A stretch of 64,000 bases of DNA from Odontesthes bonariensis (lineage: Eukaryota; Chordata; Actinopteri; Atheriniformes; Atherinopsidae): contig NC_134529.1 in assembly GCF_027942865.1 (NCBI RefSeq), positions 26,596,760-26,660,759 of the forward strand, read 5' to 3'. Below the pieces are notes generated by a model. That model ran no database searches. It worked only from the letters and a program-made list of their open reading frames with translations, and was not told where the DNA came from. Shown here in pieces: positions 12,041 to 22,967 of the stretch (the first letter of the stretch is position 1; every line of letters starts with the position of its first letter). A program made the position numbers and the translations under genes.

Positions 12041-14480
12041 AATGAATTGAACTCCAATTGGTTTGACTATGTTATTAGAGAATATTATAGAATAATTAAT
12101 GTAGAAGCACAACAAAATTATATCCTCAGTTTTCACAAGCTTTACATATTTTAAGTACAAGTGGCTCACTTGAGCCAGATAGGCGGACGTAGAGCTTCCC
12201 CGCACATCTTTGTGAGTTTGACTCTGCTCCCATGCGACAGTCATGCTCTGAGTCACAGAGAAGAAAAAACTTGATTTAGCTCCACAAGGAACTTGTGAAA
12301 CCTTTTTTTTCCAGAGGTAAAGAAACATCTTGTGATTTTGTATCTCAAGTGTTGTGTTGTGTAATTTTGCCTTTTCTCTTATTTTCTTTTAGATTTAATT
12401 CAGGTTGCTGTCAATGCTAATGACTAATGAACACAAGTAACATGTAATTTCAATATATTTTATATATGTCGTCGTTGCCTCGTCATCATGACTTTTTGGA
12501 ATCAGAATTCTTGGCCATATTAGCATTTAAAGTCATCCAGTCATTGTGTAAGTGATGTGCTTTTTTATGTCCAATGTCTGTCAGTATTACCTGTGCTCTT
12601 GCTAATGGACTTTCCTTCCATTTTATGTCATAATGGCCAACCCAGTCTGACAGGTTTCCAAAGAGTTTATGGCATATTTATGCAAAGCATATGTACTCGG
12701 ATATTTATTTGTATCTCATTTCATCTGTCTAAGTACAGTCCAGACAATCAAGGTGATGCACAGTCAAGCAATGGAAAAGACGCATCTCAACATTTGTCAG
12801 TTGTTGGAAAAGAGATTGTAGAGACTATTGAATCTCCTGACTGATGGAATGTTGAGGTCTTTTAAAAAAACATGAAAACACTAGTCTATTGCAGAAGCAG
12901 CATGTTTTTTTTTACCATTGCCCCATTATCTAAATACCTCAATCTATCAAAACCATTTGGAATCTGGCTTTCAGATTTTTTTTGAACCAATAGAATTAAT
13001 TTTTCAAATCTTATTTTCATATTTCTGTCATTTCAAGTAAATTCATTCTCTTTTTTTTCCCTACGTAACACTGTCCACTATCTCATGAAACAATTGCAAC
13101 ACAAATACTGTTGTTGTCTGTTTCTGAACATTTGCTCTTGTAAGCAGTTCACAAGACAAATGTCGGTGTCATTTATTTTGTACTTCATAAAAGAAAATCT
13201 GGTACATTCACTACATTTTAAATCTTTTAATGCTTCAGAGTTGGGGGGCTGATGTGTACTTATGATTGCATAGACTTGAATCCTCCTTTATACCTGAAAT
13301 TACTTGAAGTGTGTGCCTGTGAATGATCCAGATAAGCTCCCTTATAGTAAAAGTAAATTTATTTATATACTATTTAATATAATTACTGTGAGATGGGTTG
13401 CTTATTAACCTGGGTGGAGCACTGTGATACTAATGAATACTCACGATGAAGCTGATGCAGTCAGTGATCTGTTGTTGGAAGAATATTGCCATCGGGTGCT
13501 GTAAAGCAGCTTATATAATTATTTTTTAATCATTGACTATAATGACAAATTTGTAAACTTGATGTCTCTTGAACATGTTGGATAGTTGCATTAAGCTGAT
13601 TTTTGTAGCTCAGTGGCCTTTATACAATGATCAGAGAAGCAGAGTGGCACTTTCTAATTTCTGGCTACAATAAATATTGTTTTAAACAATATTTATTATT
13701 TTTTCGTCCAGTCAACAAGAATTCCTCCTGTCATGCATTCCAAAAAAAAGACAAGCAACACCATAAGCACTGAAGTCAAGGTGACTCCTCTGCTTTCGCT
13801 GTGCCTTCATTTTGTTATGATAATGTGTTTCTTTAAACTCGTCTTTATCCTGGTGTACTTGTCAGAAATATTGCAGTGTGACCTCAAACATCTGTCCAGG
13901 GAAAGACCAAACCAACATCCATGAACGTGGAAATTATTCCCATTGATGTAACGATTTGCCCCATTTGTCATTGACTGATAGATTGGTAGTGATGGAGGGA
14001 GTGTGATGCAGGAAACTGCTGAATGTTCCCCTCACTTGGTGAAACATTTAAATCGGTTATGTGTTTGGATGTTGTAAATATTAGATTTCTAAATTGAGAA
14101 GATATTGAAAATTATATTGAATGATAACATGTTTACTGTTTCACAACTCATTGTGGCAAAAAAAATCGAGTGGGCAACTGTCACCTGTGTGTTTGTGCCA
14201 CTTTATGTGTAGATCCATGTTGTAATTAAAGGAATTACAGAATTTATTGTTGTTGCTTCTTGAAAGCAAAAGTTTTTGGACATTAATTGTGTTCTGTATT
14301 TATTGTTCTGCAACTTAAGTTAAGGATTTCAGATGACATCTTATTATGTAACATTACTCTGAGGGAAAGAGATACAGAAACACTTCATTCATTATTCAGT
14401 CATTTCTACCAGCCATAAACAAGGGAAATCACCGTAAACTACTCTTCTGTAACTTAGTAGCCTTCATGTCAATGAGTGTT
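12041..14480. other. Intergenic, nothing recognised
   Basis: A 2.4-kb stretch between repeats. Short open frames (for example 12557-12844 and 13733-13924) have no recognisable domain and no splice context. Confidence 0.4.
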
Positions 14481-14672
14481 CCATCAATCTATTTTGTATA
14501 CCCGCTCAACCCAGTTCAGGGTCGCAGGGAGGCTGGAGCCTATCCCAGCTATCATTGGGTGAGACTCCGAGGGACAGTTTAGAGTGACCAATCGCCCTAT
14601 CATGCATGTTTTGTTTTTGGATGGTGGGAGGAAGCCGGAGTACCCACGCATACACACCGAGAACATTTTTCA
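14481..14672 (-). repeat. Dispersed (ATGG)n-tailed repeat, copy 3 (truncated)
   Basis: The blocks GGCTGGAGCCTATCCCAGC, CATGCATGTTTT and GAGGAAGCCGGAGTACCC are present in the standard order. The distal part after GAGAACATT is missing. Confidence 0.75.
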
Positions 14673-15190
14673 AACCTGTTTACTGAATGCTCGATTCTGG
14701 TTTGAGACTAGGCTTAAGAAAGTGAATCTCATTTTTTCATTCTAGGCTAATACTTACTTGCTCAGAACATCCTGAGATTCTAAAAAAATAAACACTTCAT
14801 TAAAGGACTTACATTTTTTCATGCACTGCTCAAAGCTGGTATGCTCACATTCTGTAGCCTACACAAATACAAAGTTGAATATTTGTACTTTAGTATTTCC
14901 TTTTTATGCTCCTTGGAATGTGCACATTTTAGAGAAAAGTATTGCACTGTGCTCTGACAGAAATGATTATTCATAGTTATTCTGAACTCCTGTCACTCAA
15001 AGCTGAGTTCAGCATGTCTTAGTACTGATCTCAGGCTATCAGTGATGGTCAGGCAGTCTTGCATCCAAAGTGATTGCAGAGCACCGCCATATTCTCACGT
15101 GATAAACTAATTTGCACAAGAAACGGAGAATGAGTGTTGTCGTCATTGTATACTGTATCTCCCTGAGCACTCCTGATTGAGGTTATTGCA

Positions 15191-15769
15191 TTAAAGGCAG
15201 GGTAGGAGATCCTGGATTTTGAGTCCAGCGAAGCTGCATTTTGAAAATACACAGGTCAAAAGTCCCAACCCCTTTCTTCAGACTTCCCCCCGAAGCCACG
15301 CCTCTAGAGTACATGAACGCGCAATGCTTGTTCACGCTGTTCTGACAGCAAGCATCGATCGGTTTGGCTAAACTTTTTCTCATGGCGGATTCACAGGTAA
15401 GAAAATACCTTTCAACATCATAATGAACCGTTTAATAATGCTAGGTGCTAGCCAAGCTGGCTCTAGTTTAGCTTCCTGCCAAGCTTCTGGACGCGTAATT
15501 CGTTCACGGAGCAGGGTACGCGCACAGGGGGAAGGAGGGGGAGGGAGGAGCAGATTGCAGTTTGATAGACGCATCAGTATCCAATCATTAACAGTCCGTT
15601 CAGTATGATTGGATAGTGTTTTTCCTGGATTGTTCGTTCTAGAGGCCACTAAAACGTTTCATTTTTGTGTCAAAACTTTTAATTAATTGGTTGCAATGGG
15701 GGTGTGAAGAGTATTTCAAGCAATATGTAAAAAAATGTTCCAGAAAAAGATCCCCTACCCCACCTTTAA
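15191..15769. mobile_element. TTAA-target non-autonomous DNA transposon, copy 1 of family with 51303-51860
   Basis: It is bounded by TTAA on both sides. The ends AGGCAGGGTAGGAGATC and GATCCCCTACCCCACCT are inverted repeats. The interior is about 550 bp with no transposase. A second, inverted-orientation copy at 51303-51860 shares most of the interior. A TTAA duplication fits piggyBac or Kolobok-type mobilisation. Confidence 0.88.
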
Positions 15770-16340
15770 GTACTCTACCCTATGCCTCAATAAATTGTTC
15801 ATTTGAGCTTGATGTATTTTTAATTCAGACTCCAGATCTGTATTATAATTTTGTTTAAATTGATTTTCAAGGTCTTTAAATTTTTTCCTCCAGATTTGAA
15901 ATTTGTTGTCTGTTTCTCTTTAGATAGGAAGAAAATCTAATTGCATTGTTCCTAAGGCAACCTTTAATGGAGGCCCACAGGAACATTGGATTATCTACAC
16001 TGCCTTTATTTATGTCTATAAAGTGGGATGTGCCTGGGAAGAAGGTCCATGGAGGAGGATGCTGAAATTAGTTCGCTGGAAATAAGTAGGAGTCTATTCT
16101 AGAGAAGGATTTATGGAATGGTGAGTAATACGTGTAATCTTTGGTGGATGGATTTTGAAGTCGCCAAAGATCTACCAGATTCAGATCTTTTGCTAGATTA
16201 CACAGGACTTTAGAAGAAGTTATTTGTGAGTGGGTGGCTGAAGTAGCGGACCTGTAGGATAATGTCAAAGACTGCCTTCATATCAGCTCCAATAACTAAG
16301 TGATATTCATCTTAGGCTAAAAGATCATTAGTAATGTTTT
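15770..16340 (-). mobile_element. L1-type LINE endonuclease fragment
   Basis: On the minus strand, 16268-16068 reads NLVDLWRLQNPSTKDYTYYS followed by HKSFSRIDSYLF. This is the endonuclease C-terminal motif (D-x-W-R ... S-R-I-D) characteristic of L1 ORF2. Sequence toward 15780 (KDLENQFKQNYN-like) continues the same element. It is truncated at both ends. Confidence 0.8.
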
Positions 16341-16639
16341 GGAAAAAAGTGTGGTTAAAAATGATTGGTGCATAGATACTAACAAATACCACTTTCCTTC
16401 CTTCTATTGATGCACAGCAAAATGCTAGTCTTCCTGAAGCATCAGAGCTGACTTTAATGATATTTAAATATAAACTGCGTTCCACTGAGCGCTTAGTGTG
16501 AAAACACAGAATTCTGGGACATTTTTTCTGCTCTGGTTTAGATGCTGTGCTGCTGGAAGTTCTTCTGCTGGTAACTCTGGCATGATGTATGCATCTGTTA
16601 TGATGTATAACTATGGCAAGTTGTTATCTTGTTGGAACA

Positions 16640-17280
16640 GCTAGCTGAGTTTTCCAAAGCCCCAGAAATGCCTGGAAAAAAATCAAAACCTCAAATCAAG
16701 ATGAGTTGAAGAGGAGATGTCTGATATGCAGAGCAGGAGCAAAATGGAGAATATCATGAAAGGTTTAAACCATTTTTCCTTGATCAACATGGGAAGTGTG
16801 AGACCAATGGCAAATAAAAGCTAGGACAAGCATTGGCCCCTGGTGAGGGCACAGCAGGAATATCAGGAAGGGACACGGCTGCAGGAACAACTCTGACAGA
16901 TCTCTACTCAGCTTTAAGACTATATGGGCAGGCAGAGAGGTAACAGATGTTACAGTGCTAGTTAACAGCAAATGGTGTAATCCTGGACATGTCACTGAGG
17001 TGGAGAAGGAGCACCTCAGCACCACAGATGTTAAACTTCTGGCTGTGAGTTTCTGTCCATGTTGTCTACAGAGAGAGTTCACCTGTTACCTGCCAATGCT
17101 GCATGTGCACCCATCAGCTCAGCTGTTGTCAAGCTACAAAAACAACACCAAAAATCAACTGATGGCAACTTCTGAAGATATCACACACATCTTCCTCTCT
17201 GCTACACTTCCGCTTTCTACCTGTTTGTCAGCTGATTTACATTTAATTTTGTTATCCATCCATAGCAAAAGCAGATAATA
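16640..17280 (+). mobile_element. LINE endonuclease-domain fragment (CR1/Rex1-like)
   Basis: In the plus frame from 16955 the run WCNPGHVTEVEKEHLS, then VKLLAVSFCPCCLQREF and HVHPSAQ, follows the endonuclease pattern (WC...CSPDLE.L.V..RPYYLPREF...VYIPPSA) of fish CR1/Rex-type LINEs. The upstream portion near 16760 matches the start of the same domain. It is degenerate. Confidence 0.65.
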
Positions 17281-17298
17281 ATTATCCGTACTGCAGTA

Positions 17299-17650
17299 AT
17301 TGAATTGAATTGAATTGAAATTAAACGAAATTGAATTGAAATTAAATTAAATTAAATTAAATTAAATGAATTGAATTGAATTGAATTGAATTGAAATTAA
17401 ATTGAATTGAATTGAATTGAAATTAATTGAATTGAAATTAATTGAATTGAAATTAAATTAAATTAAATTAAATTAAATTAAATTAATTGAATTGAATTGA
17501 ATTGAATTGAAATTAAATTAAATTAAATTAAATTAAATGAATTGAATTGAATTGAATTGAATTGAATTGAATTGAATTGAATTGAATTGAATTGAAATGA
17601 AATGAAATGAAATTAAATTAATTGAAATTAATTGAAATTAATTGAAATTA
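17299..17650. repeat. Pentanucleotide low-complexity array (AATTG/AATTA)
   Basis: About 350 bp of interdigitated TTGAA and TTAAA pentamers. The pattern switches between the two unit types in blocks, as in a tail that expanded by slippage. It runs into a truncated dispersed repeat at 17651. Confidence 0.95.
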
Positions 17651-17763
17651 GCCCTGTGATGGAGGGTGTCCAGGGTGTACCCTGCCCCTCACCCAATGAC
17701 AGCTGGGATAGCCTCCACCGATCCTGAGTTGGATTAAGCATGTATAGAAAATGGATGGATGGA
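17651..17763 (+). repeat. Dispersed (ATGG)n-tailed repeat, copy 4 (5' truncated)
   Basis: GTCCAGGGTGTACCCTGCC, GCTGGGATAGCCTCC and GAAAATGGATGGATGG are retained. Only the 3' third of the family is present. Confidence 0.8.
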
Positions 17764-18192
17764 TTACTATGAAAGAACTCTTGTTGCTGAAACTTATTGT
17801 ACACTGATAAAATGGGATGAGAACTGTAAGTCAAAACTAAACAAATAAGTAAAAACAACCTGTTTCCCTTGCTCATCTCCCAAATTTGCTTTCATTATTA
17901 CGTGATATTATGTGTTCTCGATGATCCTTCTGCCCTGTGCTCTCTGTTATTTTGTTATTTTTATCCCTTTCCGCTCTCACTGTTCCTCTCGTCTGCCTCC
18001 CTCGCTCCAGTCATTCTCCTCATCCTTGGTGTCAACTTCTCCCATGACTTCTATTCAGTTCCAGCACAGATCTGGCCAAAGCAAATGGGGAGTGCAGCCT
18101 AAGAGCTCAATAAATCCACGCTGTGAGCATCCTGTACTGGCCATAATGGGCAGGAGATACTGAAAATATGTCAATTATCTCCCTACATTAGT

Positions 18193-18234
<42 letters not shown>

Positions 18235-18328
18235 GATAAGGCCTTGATTGGAGAAAACCATTAGAGAAAATGTTCAAGCAAAGCAAAAAAAAAAGGTAGC
18301 ATTTCCTTTAAAAGTAGTAGTAAGTATT

Positions 18329-18369
<41 letters not shown>

Positions 18370-19311
18370 AAAACTCAAAGGACTTGAAAGTTGTGATGAT
18401 ATACTGGGAAGAGTCGCTTTAAGCGGTTGTCCTTACAGCATGTAGTTGAATTGAATAATATATGAACAGCAGACACTTTAGAATATGGTGCAGAAAAAGG
18501 GATCAAATTAAGATTACTACAAGGCCAGCTGCCATAGCCAACTGGCGATCTTGATACTTTTATTGGCATGTTGTCTGAAAGGAATGATGAGATGACTATT
18601 AGTGTCCAACCCGTTAAAAAATGCATCCGCTACTGCCTTGGGTGGTCACTAGAAAACTTAGGAGAGCAGCCAAGGGATAATAAGAGGAATCTAAAAAGTC
18701 AGCTGATGCTTAATTGTCTGTGATCAAACCCTGCAAATCCCAGGCAGTATCTGATGGAGTGGGTTTCCGGTTCAAATAAATTAGTTTTCACTTTCTAATT
18801 CCCTACCACTGGCCAGTGAGTTACGAGAATAATCTTTTAGTTAGCTGGATTATTAGATGGCTTGGGCAAAGATATAGCCTCGACAAGCCATTCAGTAATC
18901 TTAATTTTGTCCTTTTTTTACTCTAACATACTGTGGGAGAGTTGAGCTATTCTGTTATTATTAAAGAGTGATAAGTAAAAGTTTAAAGTTCAGAAGTGAG
19001 AGGAGTCGACACTTAACAGAAATTGTAAAACAAATTTAAAAAGTTTGTGAAGGAGTCAAAGAATCAAATCAAATATAGCTAGAATAGGTTCCAGAATTTG
19101 CAGTTTATGAATAATATTACATACGGGAAGACAATAGTGCTGGTTAAAATATACTGTTTAAAATAGTTTGTAGATATTGAAATGTAAAATGCTAGGTGCA
19201 AGCTGTAAGTGATGTTAAACTGTCTACTGAGAAAAAAAAATGGAGATGAGGAGTTGAGAAGCTGAGCTGGAGACATCAGTTGAAGTCAGAAGTCTGAGGA
19301 AACTTTGCATT
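17764..19311. other. Intergenic with simple repeats, no gene recognised
   Basis: It contains a (GT)n microsatellite at 18195-18230 and an A-homopolymer of about 37 at 18332-18368. No other structure was recognised. Confidence 0.5.
18195..18230. repeat. (GT)n microsatellite
   Basis: Uninterrupted GT dinucleotides. Confidence 0.97.
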
Positions 19312-19319
19312 GCCTCATT

Positions 19320-19635
19320 TTCCTTCCTTCCTTCCTTCCATCCATCCATCCATCCATCCATCCATCGGTCGGGTCGCGGGGGGGCTGGAGCCTATCCCAG
19401 CGGTCATTGGGCGAGAGGCCGGGTACACCCTAGACAGCTTGCCAGTCAGAGACAAACAACCACACACGCTCACACTCACTCCTAAGGACAATTTTAAGAC
19501 ACCAATTAACCTAACATGCATGTTTTTGGACAGTGGGAGGAAGCCGGAGTACCCGGAGAGAACCCACGCAATACACGTGGAGAACATGCAAACTCCACAC
19601 AGAAAGGCCCCAGCCGGGAGTTGAACCTGGAACTC
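19320..19635 (-). repeat. Dispersed (ATGG)n-tailed repeat, copy 5 (near full length)
   Basis: It has a CCTT/CCAT run at the tail end, GGCTGGAGCCTATCCCAGC, CCAATTAACCTAACATGCAT and AACTCCACACAGAAAGGCCC. It is flanked by GCCTCATT at 19312-19319 and 19636-19643, an 8-bp target duplication. Confidence 0.85.
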
Positions 19636-19643
19636 GCCTCATT

Positions 19644-20775
19644 GTATGAACTGAAATGGTAAATCTATTTGGTGCCATAAACATGAACAAATGGATCAGA
19701 TTAAACTAGGAGAGTCTAATCATAAAAATGACATTTTGTCATTTACTTGAACTATTGAAGGTTGACATGGTGGTACCTGGCAGCTAAAGAGGAAGCTCTG
19801 TTGAGATTTCAACGGAAGTAGAAGCACTGAGTAAAGTAAACTGAAAGAAATGTTTCATCTTTTAAGATTTTAGAGATTAATGAAGTTGGAAAAATGGAGG
19901 ATCAACATGTAGTACATCTTCACTCCCTTATACAGATTAGACGCAATGCTGTTTTGTTACACACATTTTTTCAAAAAGCTTTAATTGTGTTTATTTGTGC
20001 ACAATCATTATGTGACATTTTGTGGTATCTTTACTATTTAATTACTGTCATTTACCATTATGCTTGTTTTTTTTTTTTTGTCTGGTTCAACGTAAATAAG
20101 CAAAGGCATAATTGTGAAAGGTCTTCTTACTGCATACCAGGATCTATATTAAGCACTTTAATATCATTCATACCAGCAAAGTTTAATCGTCTGGCTTGTC
20201 CTTCTGTTTCACTCCAGCAGTCCAAAATAAGTCATCAGTACATGCGGGAATCAGCTACGCTCCAGCTACTCCAGACAGATTTATAGAGCTAGCCTTGAAC
20301 ACTGAGCTGTTGCTTGTTGCTGGTGGAGCTGAGCCCATTTTGTTTAGGGAGAAATGATTTCACTTGGAGTTTGGCCTCTCATCTGTGGTAGACTTCTCTC
20401 ATACACCCTTCAAAACACAGGCTCTTCTACTCTCCTTTTTGAGATGCCAGTATAAAAATACACATAAATAAATAAATATATTTATATATATGTATATATT
20501 TATGTACCAGTGCATGCCCCAATGGGGGAGAAGATGCGCCCACGGGTGGGTGCAGCAGCGAGCAGCGGGAGGGGCGAGGCAGAGCGAGGTCCCACCGCCA
20601 GGAACATCACAAGCAGACCAGAGGACAGAAAGTCCCAGACACAGGCCCAACCACAGCCAACGAAGTACACCCACCATCCCACACAAATCAGAGAAATAAA
20701 GAAACAAAAACAAAAAAAAACACATACAGCTCACACATCCACTTAGTGTCACCAGTAAAGTAAGACCCACCTGCA
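19644..20775. other. Intergenic, no gene recognised
   Basis: An AT-rich stretch, then a GC-rich block at 20515-20690 (GAGGGGCGAGGCAGAGCGAG) that looks like part of a dispersed repeat, but no family could be named. Confidence 0.4.
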
Positions 20776-21400
20776 GTAGTATAACTAGTGGACATTGTGG
20801 CTCTTACTAGTTGACTAGTGGTACTTTACGTGGCTCATACTAGTTAACTAATAATAAAATAGTCCTTAACTAGTAAACAGGTTTTTGCTTGAAGTAGTTA
20901 ACATGTAAGCAACATCATGTAGTTCCTCAAGGAAACCTGGTGTCTGCCCCCCCTGGCCTTTTTTGATGGCCACGTCTGGCCCATGTATTTGAAACAGAAG
21001 ACCATCAGGTCTAGTTACAGGTCTTCAGGACAGTGGGTCTTCACTAGTGTTACTAGTGATAATTTGTGGCTTTCACTGGTTAACAAGTACAATAATTGTT
21101 AGTTAGTTGTAAACGAGTAAGGTCTTTAACTGCCAAGCTAGTTAACATGTTGGAGTTTTGCAGCGTACTAGTAACACTAGCTCGTAAGACTTTGATTGTT
21201 ACTAGTTTGGTCCAGGGGGCCACTAGTCTGTCAAAAAGCTTACTAGTTTGGATTTTGCTGCTAGTAGTGCAGCTTCTGGTGTCACTAATGAGGATTTTTC
21301 TGGAAATAGTTTGACAAAAGGGTCACTAGCTGCTGTTCAACTAGCTGTACAGCATTTCTAACTAGTGTAACCACATTTCCAACTAGTTGTGTTAATAGTC
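20776..21400. repeat. ACTAGT-rich degenerate tract
   Basis: More than a dozen copies of the palindrome ACTAGT, usually as (T/A)ACTAGT(T/G), and several more CTAG-containing variants, are spaced 10-60 bp apart. There is no fixed period or longer common unit. Confidence 0.8.
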
Positions 21401-21434
21401 TGTTTAAAGCGGGCTTTTTATTGTGGTATCAACA

Positions 21435-21625
21435 AGGCGTGGCCGTGGCTCAGTGGTTAGAGTGGGTTGTCCAATAACCGTAAGGTTGGTGGTTTGATAC
21501 CCACTCTTGCTACTCAAAAAGATTGGTGAACTGTATGAGAAAAAAATCTGGACCATCTTCTACTTTTTAATTTCTCTGTGTGAGATCATCACATACGTAA
21601 GAATAAGGAAATTCATTGCACATAT
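21435..21625 (+). repeat. tRNA-derived SINE (head plus partial body)
   Basis: The box A block GGCTCAGTGGTTAGAGTGG and box B block GGTTGGTGGTTTGATACCC have RNA polymerase III spacing. The head matches the minus-strand head of the SINE at 55383-55680. Confidence 0.75.
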
Positions 21626-22967
21626 GTTGTTATCAAGGCTCTTGAAAAGTGACGGTGTCTAATGATGCTGCTTTAAGAGGCTGATGGTCTTAGTATTTTC
21701 AATCATAACTTCACATTTAGCTGTCTTATTAACAGTAACAAATAAAAAATATGTGAATAAAAGCATCTTTCTTAGGAATTTGGCTATATTAACATACATT
21801 TGTGCATTACTGTTTTAACAAAAAAAATGTGAAAACAATAAAGGAACTTTGGATCATGTACAGCGCGCTTAGGCCCATTTTAAACTATTGAGGTGATTAA
21901 GCAACAACCACAATATCTGGGCATGTTAGTCTGGTTTGGAGAAGCTCATTTTCATACATTTAAATCAGACTAACATGTTTACATGTATTTTAAAACTCTG
22001 GCATTGGTTGGACCAACACAATAATTCATTTAATTCTAGTGCCATGTAAGCGCTATCACTGTTTTTCTACTTCGATATACAAACTGCATGTTAATGTTTT
22101 TGTGGAAGCAAACGGTTAAATTCTGTGACAGAGCTGTTATGAGCCTTCAGACAGCTGCTGTGTTCCCACAACAATCCCTCCCTCACTGCTCATTTATGCA
22201 CAGACACACACAAGCGAACAAATACAAAATAGAAAAGAGATTTTGATTTTTATGTTTTACAAGCATTTTTATTTCTCAATAAGCAGACTGAACTTTTCCA
22301 TACTGTGAAATTAATATCTGAAAAAAATAAAAGAGTAACATTCAAGATTACACACTGTTCATCCGCATTATGATCGATGGTGTAGTTAGTTTGTGTTGCA
22401 ACCTTTTTATCATGTCAAATTAAATTCCTTCTTGCCAGTCTGCTCTTTATTGCTTGTACAATATTGGAACATTTTCAACAAGCATATAAGAGAAACTAAT
22501 TGTGGTCTGTGCATTCACCAATCACTTGCACATAACTAATAAGAAAGGTTGTTTTCCCTTAAATTAGAAACAAATAACCAATTTCTGAGTAAACTGATGA
22601 AATCAAGTAACTACCAGACAAAAATACAAGGTAATACATAGCCCTGGTCTTTCTTGCTGTAAGTTTCTTTAAGTCATGACTTTCATATTTTCATAAAATA
22701 TCAAATCAAAAATCACAAAGGAATCGAGGCATTGACTTTCGTAAATAACTATATTTGATGCCACAATACTCTGGACTATGGGAGAAAATGTACAAGAGGG
22801 TAAAGGGGTAAATCAAGAAACCTGCATTTTCTGGATGTGTTAGGCCCGTTCAGAGAAGTTTCATTCTGTACAGCTTTGGTCAGACAGTGTTCACGTGCAT
22901 TTTTAAAAGTCCTGTTTCGGTCAGACTAACACAATAAGTTGTTGTTCCTGGGGCCAGCTAAATGTGC
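21626..22967. other. Intergenic and probable tcf23 3'UTR
   Basis: No repeat family was recognised. It lies downstream of the tcf23 stop and includes a possible minus-strand polyadenylation hexamer near 22267. Confidence 0.4.

Noticed and set aside
19894..20286. 130-codon open frame on the plus strand
   Set aside because: No recognisable domain, odd composition, no splice or promoter context; best explained as chance in AT-rich DNA.
21435..21520. Possible tRNA gene
   Set aside because: Pol III boxes are present but the flanking arms do not pair and a SINE body follows; the same head occurs at 55.6 kb.
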